NCBI GenBank assembly: GCA_964007475.1
Contig: OZ023273.1
Location: 98,312,533 to 98,376,532, forward strand
Direction of reading: 5' to 3'
DNA from: Hybos culiciformis
Taxonomy: Eukaryota; Arthropoda; Insecta; Diptera; Hybotidae
DNA: 64,000 nt
Shown here: positions 36,502 to 48,144 of the stretch, in pieces
Layout of the letters: each line of letters begins with the position of its first letter
How positions within the stretch are numbered: the first letter of the stretch is position 1
Made by a program: the position numbers and the translations under genes
Notes under the pieces: model-generated
The model's input: the letters and a program-made list of their open reading frames with translations, nothing else
What the model was told of the DNA's origin: nothing
Databases searched by the model: none

Positions 36502-39500
36502 TTATAATTTTGCTTTTGGAATAATAACTTCTTTCCACCATTTAGGTCTCTCAAAGGCACCTTCGTTCGTCATAAATTCATTTTGTAAATGTTGATAAAG
36601 CAAACCATCAGATCTTGCAATCACAGAATTCAACGCGAAATCAGGAGGGGCTATCGCATCTGCAATACTAACAGATGAATCCTTTATTTCAGAGCATTTT
36701 TTTAATAATTTATCTCTAATTATGTCTACAAAATTTGATTTTGCTGTGAAGCCTCCATCGCAAAATGACGTCATATGTCGATCCAATGACCAATATCCAT
36801 AAATAAGATAAAGTTGCATTAAAACATTAGTTTGTCCTGTCAATCCATTTCCCAAGCGATTGAATTTAGATTGAAATGCCAATAGGGCATGGTATTCCGG
36901 ATAAGCCCTTGCCAAATCTCTAGCTCCATATACCTGTGATTCGTTCCTAGCATCAAAATTATTTTTCCCACTTTCTCGCAATTTTTTTATTTTATTTGAT
37001 GTTTTATTTAGTAGATAACAAAGAAGCCATTCATAGCATTTTATTACAACTAAAAGAAAAATGTATAATGTTAAATTTATAAATATTTTATTAATTTAAT
37101 TTCAAAATTTTCGAAAATTTATTTATTTATTTATAAAGTTAAGATGTTAAATCTCTAAAACTAAATACTATCCTTCTCAGTTATTTTTGTTTGAGTTATT
37201 TTCTAACGAGTTAAGTTTACGAAGACCAATTAATAAATCCATGTGAATTTTGGATTTCTTTCAATTTTTCAATACTTTTCACTTTGATTGTTCAATGTTC
37301 ATAGTGTACATAATTAACATAATTATATTTATTATTATTAGAACTAAATTTTCTTCTCGTACGAACCTTTTTCTTTCAAAAGGTACACTTAAATTTTTTT
37401 GTTTTTTGTCCAGTTCTAAATCTAATTACTAAATTCTTCTATTCTCTAAAAGTAGCGAATATTACAATATCGAATTCTAATAATTTTGTATCATTCAGTA
37501 CTTACACTCAATTGAATCTAATGGATTGTTTTTTACTATGTCGTTGAAAGTAAGTTTTAAAATTGTGTCTCTTTTTTTCATGAAATTCGCAGTTCCATAT
37601 GGGCTTTCGACTACTCCTTCCCATTGGCGAAGTAACCAATTCGAAGTCTGTTGAACTAATACATTGTTGTCCCCTTCGTATGTAACACTAGCATCATGGT
37701 TATTACGAAGTTCACCAATATTAGCAGCTTTCAAATAACCATGACCACCACAAGCTTCTCTGGCTTCTTGTATAGCGTCCCTGGCTATCCACGTTATTAA
37801 TGGCTTTGAAGATGAAATTATAGCGTGTAGTTCGGAAACAATTTGAGTCTAAAAATTAAAAAAAATTAATCAATATTAAAATTGTTTATGAGTTTGATTT
37901 CATTACCGACATAAAATATAATTATTATCAGTTATAAACAAACATATAGGCTAACTATTTACATAAGTTTTACTATTAGTATTTTATATTTATTATTAGT
38001 GGAAATGTGAAACTGCAAATGAATCTTCAAAAAAATATTTTAAATAAAAGTTATTGTAATTTAAAAAAAAATTTTAAATTAGCTGTAATTATAAAAATCG
38101 TCAATTAACTTTTAAAAAAATGTTGACATAAAGAAATCCTCAATTTTTTATTATTTTTTTCGAAAATTGTTGAAAAAATGCAAATACATGCATTTATAGC
38201 ATTTATTGGAGAAATATGCAAATATATGCTCTAACAAATCGATGCCATTCTTCTTAAAAATTTTTGATTCGCACAGATATTTACTTCATTTTAGTTTAGA
38301 GTTATCTGAAAAAAACATGTATTTGCATGAACTTCCGGTCTTTTGTAATCACAGAAAAACATTCTTCAAGTTTCCAAAAAAATGAATAAAAAATATTGAT
38401 GTATAAATGTTCCAAATCCAATCAAATTAGTAAGAGGGCAAGAAAGAAATACATAGTTTTAAAATAACTGGTTGCTCTTTTACGTTGAAATAAATCCCAT
38501 TTAAAAAAAAATATTCATAATAACTTTCTTTCTTTCATTGAACTCATAACGAGACTAATTAAAAAAAATGTATTCAAAATGTGTACAAAAGATATATTTG
38601 ATTAGATGACACATTAGGAGGAATTTATTAAATTGTTAATAATGATATTTACATACATTATTTTGTTTAATTAGTTTAAACTATATCACTAGATTATCTA
38701 ACTTAAACATTTTTTAAATGACTGAAAGGGGAGAAAAATTATTGAAATATAAACTACAAACTCCTAATAATTTTTTGTAATTTTAGTAGATTGATTTTTC
38801 AATGCTACTTCCCTGCGTAGTTGGAGTTTGCCACACTAATGGTAATCACCAGAGACCGGAAGTTCATGCTCTTAAAAAGGTTAAAATATGCATGCTCTTA
38901 TGCTCTTAAAACCTAACAAATATGCTCTTAAACATGCACTATAATACATGATAAATTGCAATTAAAAACAATTATATATTTTCTTCTGTGATTTTCAGTA
39001 ACAATTTGTAAAACCATCTATTAGAAAAAGTTGTAGGTAAACATTCTTTCAAAAAAATGTTAACATGAAGAAATCCTCAATTTTTTTTTGTTTTTTGAAA
39101 ATTGTCCAAAAAATGCAAATGCATGCATTTATAAGGTAAATATGCAATTATATGCATTTATTGGAGAAATATGCAAATATATGCTCTAACAAATTGATGC
39201 GAAACTTTTGAAAAAATGTTGACATAAAGAAATCCTCAATTTTTTATTATTTTTTTCGAAAATTGTCGAAAAAATGCAAATACATGCATTTATAGCATTT
39301 ATTGGAGAAATATGCAAATATATGCTCTAACAAATCGATGCCATTCTTCTTAAAAATTTTTGATTCGCACAGATATTTACTTCATTTTAGTTTAGAGTTA
39401 TCTGAAAAAAACATGTATTTGCATGAACTTCCGGTCTTTTGTAATCACAGAAAAACATTCTTCAAGTTTCCAAAAAAATGAATAAAAAATATTGATGTAT

Positions 39501-41699
39501 AAATTTTCTATTCATACCAAGGACACGCCATAATGTCTGTTGTCTACGACAATAATTTGCCGCAAAAAACATCATAATGTCTACCACAATGTGTCTCTTT
39601 TACCTATTTGAAAACGACATAATGTCTGAATACTTTATGGTGTTTATTTTTGATTTATTTTTGATTGTCCCGAAATAAACAATTGGACTCATATTTGTTA
39701 TATTAAGATACGTTTTTTATTAATTATGTTTCAAACCACAATATTTATTTCAATTAAAAAAATTTCAATGGATGAAAAATTATTGTCCCAACAAAGTAAA
39801 ATCGTGATAACGGAAAATAAAATAAGAAAATTTTTTAATTTTCGAAAAATGTTTTAAAATACATTTCATAGTGAATTTTACTCATTATTTAATAATTGAC
39901 ACTGAAAATGAAAGTCCTGTCAGAAACCCTGATTTTTGATGGTTACAGCTAAGCGAAAATGCCTTTGCTCATGTAGCCGTATATTAAGTTGCGAAAAAGA
40001 GCCTACAGACTTTATGTCGTTTTTTTTTCAATATCTCTCGATCGGATTACTTACGAGAAGTTCAAAACCATTTGAATCTTTCTGTGATTTTTCTACTGTT
40101 TTCAAATACTCGGTAGTTAAACCAACAACTGCTATTTTCAATACACAGGCTGCAGCTAAATATGGAAAAATTCTCCATTGCTAAAAAGATAAAATGTAAA
40201 TATTAAAATTAAAATTAAAATTTTATTTATAAAAACAAAAAAAATAAGACCAATTCTTGGTTACTCTCCCATTTAATTAGATTGTTTATAAAATTTAAAA
40301 ATAATAATAAATCCTTTGAACCAAATATTTTTACTGAAACACAAAATATCTTTTTTACTTGGGGAAATTCCCATTTCTTATTTGTGGAGTTAAGAAGTTT
40401 TTGCTATTTATTTATATAATTTATAAAACGAATACCAAAACTTCATAAGTTGTAAGAATTGAATTTAAATTAGGATAATATCTTAACCAGACATTAATTC
40501 AAGAAAAAAATTACTTATGATAAAAATAAAGGGAAATTTTTTCAAAGCGATTTACACCAAGTACGATCTTAACTATATTAACCTTACGTGCAACTGATAT
40601 TCAATTATTGAAGATTCAACACCATTTCGTTCTGGACCAAATTGTTTCCGGACAGCAGCATATCTAATTGCTATAACTGCTGCATTCGACAATGTGTTAA
40701 CCGATTCTTGCATAATACCAATGCGGCCTGCTGAGAAAGATTCAAGAGCTGCACCTAAAGCTTTTCCAGGCTCAGAGAATACACTTTCATAAACACCCTC
40801 TTCAGTTACGTCACCAGTCCGATTCAGCAAGTTTTCTCTTGGAATTCGATAACTAGAAAACATTACGAAACCATTATCAATTCCATGCAAACCAATTTTC
40901 TCCCCAATATCACCAACTAAAACTCCTGGATATACTTGTAAAGTTTTCGAGTTACGTATAGGAATTAGAAAACCATGTAAGCCATGATTTTCACCGTCTG
41001 GAGTAACTAAATTAGCAAAAGTAAGTGCTATTGATGCAGTTTTTCCCAAGTTTCCTATCCAACATTTTGCTGCTTCGAAATCGGGTGTATTAATAATGAA
41101 TTCTTTAGTTTTAGGATCATAAGTTGCAGTAGTACGACATTTTTTGGTATTAGAACCATGCGCAACTTCAGTTGCTGCAATGCAAGTAATAATCTCCCTA
41201 TTCCAAGCAGCATGATAATATTTCATATGACGCTCAGTACCCATTGCTGCCAAAGCATTGTTAAATAAACCAACCCCCAAAGCGATTTTCACTGATAAGC
41301 TCGGACATATCGAATGTAAAGCCTCATTAACAGACATTAAGTATTTCGTTTTTTCCATAAAACTGGAAATATTAGAAGGTCCAATATCTAAGTTAGCCAT
41401 TTGGTTCATTTGTAAAGCAGCTAATCGCTTAAGCTCATCAGATGATAAAGTTTTTTGGGGTTTAGCAAATAATGGATCATTTTCAAGAATTTTCCATACT
41501 TTATACTAAAATTGAATAAATACCACATAAATAATTTTTTTTTAATTTCTTCACTTAATAAACTAACCTTAATTCGAAGTGATTTTTCTTCGTCAAAAAT
41601 CAGTCTCAAACATTTCCAATCAAATTTGGCTCGGTTACGATAAGCGCAAAGAGGTCCTTTTGGTAAATCCGGAATAAATGATGTATCAACTTGAGTCAT
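36502..41699 (-). CDS. ACOX3: Peroxisomal acyl-CoA oxidase, ACOX3-like
   Basis: Catalyses the first step of peroxisomal beta-oxidation, an FAD-dependent desaturation of acyl-CoA that makes hydrogen peroxide. The ACOX3 branch acts on branched and long-chain substrates. Five exons join in frame: 41699-41568, 41505-40588, 40180-40055, 37848-37506 and 37049-36502, giving 688 residues, close to the usual length of about 700. Visible motifs: [12 protein letters not shown] (154-165) and WIGNLGKTA (193-201) of the FAD/middle domain, [10 protein letters not shown] (219-228), [10 protein letters not shown] (264-273), [10 protein letters not shown] (326-335), CGGHGY (425-430) and TYEGDN (448-453). By family precedent Glu450 is the catalytic base. 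The C-terminal AKL (686-688) is a type 1 peroxisomal targeting signal. The middle region fits ACOX3 better than ACOX1, by memory of the families. A TTTCTAG just before the ATG suggests a spliced 5' leader. The intron 40054-37849 carries transposon debris; the coding sequence is intact. Confidence 0.95.
38105..38408. repeat. Direct repeat copy 1, 304 bp
   Basis: Nearly identical to 39201-39504 at a constant offset of 1096 bp. It contains the right half of the hAT-like element at 38850-39440, its 8-bp flank GTAATCAC, and about 56 bp of further downstream flank. It must therefore have arisen after that element inserted, by local duplication within this ACOX3 intron. Confidence 0.85.
38850..39440. 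mobile_element. hAT-like MITE, 591 bp, in ACOX3 intron
   Basis: The left end CAGAGACCGGAAGTTCATGC and the inverted right end AAAAGACCGGAAGTTCATGC match in 17 of 20 bases. Both are flanked by a perfect 8-bp duplication GTAATCAC (38842-38849, 39441-39448). Inside are many ATATGCTC and ATGCAAAT motifs and a tandem repeat of about 155 bp (copies from about 39056 and 39214). There is no coding capacity. Confidence 0.75.
39201..39504. repeat. Direct repeat copy 2, 304 bp
   Basis: Partner of 38105-38408. It consists of the right part of the hAT-like element 38850-39440 plus flanking sequence, so this is the parental position and the other is the duplicate. Confidence 0.85.
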
Positions 41700-42377
41700 T
41701 TTTAATTTCTAGAAAAATAAAAAAATTAAACACTTTAATAATATTTTAAACGTTAAATAAATACATTACAGAATGAAGTTAGGATAATTCTTGTAATCGG
41801 GAAAATTATTTTAAATTATGAAGTTGCAAATGTTTTCTTCTATGTTGTATATAATTTCACTTATATAACACTTTTTGAGATTGTGGGGCTTAGCTAAAAT
41901 GCAAAATCTATAGTATCCCGAATTCAAAATCTCGGAAAAAAAATCCCGAACATTTTTTTTTACATTTATAAATTTTTTAATGAAATTTCAATAACGCTTA
42001 ATACTTTTAAGTTCTACCTTAACATTTAATTACTTGACACTGAATAAGTTTCAATTCTAACGCGCTTGAATAAATTTCACTTCTACACGAACTCATTTTT
42101 TATTTATTTATTTTTTTATTATCTAATTCATTTTTTATTTCTAAAAAAATTTTGTGCAAGCCTTTATTTTGTGTGTGTTTTATTTTCATTACAGGGCTAT
42201 TGGAATTTCATAATTATAACTTCAATAATTAAGATTATTGAATTATTTTAAAATTAACATACATTTTTTTTTAATAATCAGTTGCGGACAAATTTACAGA
42301 ATTTCAGTATACGCTGGAGTTTGTAAAATTTTATTATTTATCTAAAATTGTTTGTTTAAGTAAAATTTTAGACATAA

Positions 42378-42437
42378 TAATAGTAGATTATTGTATATGT
42401 AAACTAAATTTGTTATTAATTAAGAGTTCTGTATACA
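42378..42437. repeat. Dispersed repeat, half of a fold-back element
   Basis: This 60-bp stretch differs at one base from 51361-51420, which is the left flank and arm of the fold-back at 51372-51555. It is a truncated second copy of that family. Confidence 0.75.
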
Positions 42438-43559
42438 CGAAATAAATGTCTTAAAGTAATCAATGATCGAAAATTGATCATTAGAAACCTCAAACCACCA
42501 TTATGGTGTTTGGTTGTTTTTTAATGCCTATATTATATTTCCTTAATTTTATTATTGAAAGGAAATAATCAAAATGCACAGTAGTTTAGAATTTGTATTA
42601 AAATTATTTATTTATGTAATATGGATAAAAATGCGTTAAAATTCCATGGACCTTCAAAAAAACGCCAGGATATCAAAAAACTTTATCTATTAATTATTTT
42701 TTGCTAACGAAAGAGCCTTTCTCAAGTTTTCAAAAAATAATTGATGCCTTAATTTTTTCAATAAAAAGTAATTAAATATGAAATAATGTGGCACCAAAAA
42801 AAGTTTAGGTACTTAAAAGAGTTTTGAATATAATGAAATATTCAAAAAGCAACTTCTCGTTTGATGCTAAAAATTACAGTTTCAATTTCAATTACAAAAA
42901 AAAAATGTTATACCCTGTATAATTTTGCGTAACAATGACAAAAGAATCAAAGAATTCAATGTCGATATTAAAATTTGATTTTCTTATTCTTCTGTTTGAT
43001 TTATTGAATAATGCGTAGTAGAACAAAAGATTTGTGCTTAATTATCTTAAAGAATTTTTCTGCACGAATGATACATACTATTACTAACTATTTAAATGTA
43101 TTGTTGTAACTTCTAAACAAAAAACGAAATTATTTAACTTAATATATCGAGAAAAAATATAGAAAAATTTGAACAAATATCTACGTTTTCGAAAGAATTT
43201 TAATATGATCCTGTCAATATTAAAAGCACTGAAATTAGTTTGAGATAATGTACGATATTTTTAAATCTGTGATGTAAAATCTATTTACATATTTAGTTTC
43301 TATAAAATAATGTGCTTAAAATAGTATCTATCTGAATTATAACTCAGGATCGCTAACTAGGTGAAGTTAGATTAATGAAAAAAACACAACCCATTAAAAC
43401 AGTAATTAGCTGAAATTTTTCTATATATTTTTTTTATTAAAGTTACCAAATCACTAGGTGGGATACCTTTTATACTATAAGAAGTATGGATTTTGTAATG
43501 AGGACAGGAAGTTTAGACGGGATTAAAAAGTGGAACAATAAGTAGATAATCATTTACAC

Positions 43560-43760
43560 TCTTCTTAAAGCGGCGCAAGTCGTAAGTCAACCGTCCGCCA
43601 GCTATCGGGAACAGTTTTGATGGGAGAGCATTCCACATTCTCGAGGTGCGAATTGAAAACGAATCTCCTAAGCTCGTTCTATCACATCTGGGAATTTTGC
43701 ATTGTCAGTGGATGTGCAAGATTTTATCTCGATCGAATGAGGGGAAGTTCGTCAATTTTT
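43560..43760. repeat. GC-richer island, possible retroposon remnant
   Basis: Sequence such as AACCGTCCGCCAGCTATCGG and ATTCCACATTCTCGAGG stands out from its AT-rich surroundings. Its wording reminds me of the 3' coding end of degraded non-LTR elements, but I cannot name one. The short frame from 43646 has no recognised domain. Confidence 0.3.
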
Positions 43761-44933
43761 ATTTCTTAAATTCCGGGACAATCAATCAATCAATCAACGC
43801 TACGAAAATAATATACAGGTTTTATTAGTTATATGTATATCAAATCTATTATATACATTAGATATAACCAATTAGTCTTTTATAAATTATTTAGACTTTA
43901 TAGGTATTTCCCATAATATTTCTATATTATTCCAAATACGGTATTTCCAATTTTTAGTATTTGTTCAGGTAGGAGTTATGATAATTTTATATTGAAAAAT
44001 AATATTATCTGCACGTGATTCTTTGAATTAATACCAGACATAATAAAACCGGTATATAAAATATATGTAATTATAACAAATGTGTATTTATTTTTAGATA
44101 TTATATTTTTATGCAATCGAATGCCGGTAGACATAAACAAACAAAATAAATAAAATACATATGTATATATAAAAGTTAGAGATAAAAATTCAAGATCTCA
44201 GTTATTATGTCAATAAAGTTGAATTGTCAAATACATTAATTAAGATCTGTATTTAATTTTTGTGAAAATTCATATTAATGAGAAAAACATTTTTCAGCTT
44301 GATCTACCTATTTAAATCTGAAAACGTTTGGATATGTAAAACAAGTTAAAAAGACAATATTAGTTTTAACTTTTTTTTATATATATATAGATACTTAAGT
44401 AATTTTCTTAAATGTAGCTTACGTAAGTCTTAAGTATGTTTGTTTTCTTAGAAAAATACATAATTAAAAGTATTCCATTATAAAACGGAACCTTTGTTTT
44501 GGCCAGAAAAAAAAAAACAAATTAAGTTCGTTTAATACAATCCGAGTATTTGTGAAAATTCATCAAAAATTCGATATTTTGTATTTATGAATATTATGTG
44601 AAGTATATGTATAATACTGTATACTTAACTTTTTAAAAATAAAAGAATAAAATGAGATCATGCATTATATAAGCAACACAAATAATATTTAATTTTGTTG
44701 TTAACGTTTTTAACCAAAATCTAAAATTTGTTTTGGCTCTGTGCAAAGTATAATAATATCATAATTACTATGAAAAATATAAGAACTTCAGTAACAAGCT
44801 GTCAGGTGTACTGTAATGTCTAATATCTAAAAATAAGTTTCAATTATACATTTTATTTCTTTTTTGAGATTGGTTAAATATGCATATTTATTTGAACGAA
44901 CATCTAAATCTTAAGTTATCTTTTTTACTAGTC

Positions 44934-45400
44934 GATCCCGACGTTTACGTTGTTTCGCTCCAGCGTAGTCTGTATTAATAATCAAAAAAAAATTTACAAA
45001 TAAAAAATGTTTCAACATGGTGCAAAAAAGTCCAATAAGTTGTCGAGTGCCGAACGTAGTCGATCAAATGTCATGTAAAAGATCCTAAAACCATCTACGG
45101 GAAATATCATTTCAAATGGCACCGGTTTCATATAAATTGATTAATTGGTTTATAATTTTATAGTTTACATCATACAGAAACGGACTTTCATTTTTAGCCC
45201 GTATCCATCAAAAATGAAAAAAAAAACGGTGTCCAACTTGGAGCTGAAAATTAATTTCCGAAAAAATTGGTATATGAGTTGATGTCAATTAAAGAAACAT
45301 AAAAAAAAATTTTGCTCCGATTATAAGGATTCGACAATGGGACTAAAAACAGATTTCAAGGAAAGTTGTTACTTGAACAGAGAATGATATTAGAAAAAAT
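44934..45400 (-). mobile_element. Helentron-like fragment, reverse orientation
   Basis: Starting at 44929, ACTAGTCGATCCCGACGTTT followed by ACGTTGTTTCGCTCC is, inverted, a GGAGCGAAAC..CGTCGGGATCGACTAGT end of the kind seen in insect Helentron-type elements. The degraded body seems to continue rightward to about 45400, with phrases such as CGGACTTTCATTTTTAGCCC. The right boundary is uncertain. Confidence 0.4.
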
Positions 45401-47185
45401 ATTCTGAAAATATTCTAAATTCAAATGTTGAAAGCAGGCTCTATAATACTTCATTTATGAGGTTTATTGTTTTCATTTTGAGTCAAAATCTCTCAATGTT
45501 ATCATCTTTACTAACTAGTTCAGTTAAGAATCTTTATTCTGAATATCTTTTGGAATATCAAGAAGTTTGCAAAATTAATGAAATTAAAATAAGAAGATAA
45601 ATAATATATAAAAATCTTGAAATTTATTGATTTTCATTCAACTAAGATTTTTAAAATCCTTTTATAGAGATGAAAGGAAAGTCGTCTAGTAGGATATTCA
45701 TTGAACAATTTTATAGAAAATAAGTAGCCCACAGAATTGAAGAAAAATTGATAGAAAATTAATATTATTTACAGAGTTTAGGTAAAATGAGCATCAGTTT
45801 TAATTCAGAAAAATTTAAAAATAAATTTCATATTATCGATTCATTAATCATTATATCAATAATATTATAAATAAATTAAATAAAAATAATATTCTTGATT
45901 TTTAGGTCAAATACATATTGAATAAAATGTTTACATAATTACATATTATTTTCAACTACAAATACATAGTTTCGGCAATATGTTGAAAAAATTGATGTTG
46001 ACAAAAAAATATGTCCATGTAGGTAGGTACATAAGGTAGTAACATAAGGTTGACCTCGGGAACTCTGCTTCAATCTAATCTAAATTAATTTCACCATAGT
46101 TCAGATTTCAAGCCATAAAAATCCTATAATATTTATTACTAAAAAAAGCTTGAAATCGAGAGTATTTGAAAATACCTTTAGACTTGAACTATCATGCAAT
46201 CTAAATTGCATTGATCTCCTTGGCATTTTTAAGACTATTTTAATCAATAAATTATCAAATATGAATATGTTGAATGTTGAACAAATAACTTTCAAACCAA
46301 AAATACTTTAGTAAAAATTTCTCAACCAAATAAGTATAAAATTAGTTCGAAATTAAGACTATATTGGAGAATGAAATTATTTAAGGTTTTTAACAGATGA
46401 ATGTTATCAGTTCTGTTACGAGACCAATTTAAATCGTCGCTTACTGTTAATTGGTGATTTAGAACTGGAGATATTTCTAGCTATGCAGAAATATTTAATT
46501 TAACAAGTTTTATTTTGATAGTAATTATTTCATTAAATAAAAATTAAAAAATTTCCTAAATAAAAAAATAATTCGAAATTTAGGTACATAATAACAAAGA
46601 AAATATAAGGATTTCTATACGAACTACCGATAATATTTAGTATACAAAAGAACATACACAATTATAATAATAAAGATATGTAAAGTTGAACAAAATTACG
46701 TCTCCAAATTTGTAAGTAAATTTAATTTTATTTTATTATATTTTATATCCACAACTTATTCGGTAAAATGTTTCTATGTTTTCCTATTATGTGGAACAAC
46801 GACAACTGAATAAAAAATGACAAACAAAAATAATAATTAAAATATTAAATAAAAGAAATAATAATGTCATCAATCAATATTCAAATAATTTTAATTTTTA
46901 TTTTTCACGCCCATTTAATTGATGTTTATTAACTGTAACTTGTAATGTAAAAATATGATCAGATCATACAATTATGTACACCAAAAAAAAATCATACGAC
47001 AATAAAAGATTGTTTGATTTTTTTCAATATTTTAAGTATGATGGTAAAATAGAAACACATAATAAGATATTGAAATAAATATTTTATATTTGCATGTGAA
47101 ACTAAAATAAACATAAATAACAATCAAAAGCGCTGGTGATTATGTCGCCCAGAAAAATATTGTACATTTAATTTATCGACTAGAC

Positions 47186-47585
47186 CAGGCGTTGCCAACC
47201 CAAATGATCTTGCTGGCCACTTTGTAAATGCATCATAACTCTGCGGGACACATATAAAATGGATCCCCATATTAGATTTTCTTTCCACTATTATACTAAC
47301 ATTTTTTTTTGCCATAAATTCCAACAAAAAAAGTTATTGAACAAATTTTCTCATTGTAGTTTTTAATTATTCTGCGAATTTATAAATAAACAGGTAGTGT
47401 CTGTCATTGTTCGCAAGAATATAATTTTAAAATCAAAGTTTTTTTTTTTTGATAATTTCGACAGTTAATGTTTGAATATATAAATGCAAAAATTAGGTAT
47501 TATTATAATATATTTGTTTTCACACTTTTAACCATTACAAAATAAATATATTTTGTAAAGGTTCAAATCGGGTTGGCCACGCCTG
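47186..47585. mobile_element. hAT MITE, 400 bp
   Basis: The ends CAGGCGTTGCCAACCC and (inverted) CAGGCGTGGCCAACCC match in 15 of 16 bases. The element is flanked by a perfect 8-bp duplication GACTAGAC (47178-47185, 47586-47593). CAG(G)CGTGGCCAACC is close to the widespread hAT/Charlie-type terminus. A 67-codon frame crossing the left end is not a gene. The good end and target-site match imply a fairly recent insertion. Confidence 0.85.
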
Positions 47586-48094
47586 GACTAGACGCTAGGA
47601 ATCCGTATAGTAATCGTTTTCTAGCGCCTTTTACAACTTTTTTTTTGTCCACTGCTTAATTTTATTAGTGAATATAATTTATCCGTAAATATTTTTGAAA
47701 ATTGTTATTAAGATTTTAAAACTTCAGTAGCTCTATTTTAAAATAATACTTAATTTTAAATATTGATGTATAAAAAAAAAATCAAATAACATAAAATACG
47801 ATAAAGTTGTATGTAAACTAATAACCGACAAATAGATACGAAGGAAACATAGTTTTTATCTTCTTTTATTTTGAACATAACAAAAGTTTAATGAAAATTA
47901 ATTTTAATGTTTTTATTTTTTAGCCACAAACTTTAAGTTGTACGTAGTCTAGACAATATAGAATCTTTCCAAAGAAATAGCATAGTGGCTACTAATTAAT
48001 ATCATAAAATCAAAATTAGTTATTGGAAACAAATGGCTAAAAATTTTCCAGAGATATAAATAATTGAAAACTGAAATCAAACAAGCAAGTTTAA

Positions 48095-48096
<2 letters not shown>

Positions 48097-48142
<46 letters not shown>
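48097..48142. repeat. (AT)n microsatellite
   Basis: About 23 uninterrupted AT units in the intergenic region between ACOX3 and paxillin. Length is likely to be polymorphic. Confidence 0.95.

Positions 48143-48144
<2 letters not shown>

Noticed and set aside
47124..47327. 67-codon open frame
   Set aside because: It spans the left end of the 400-bp hAT MITE, including its terminal repeat.
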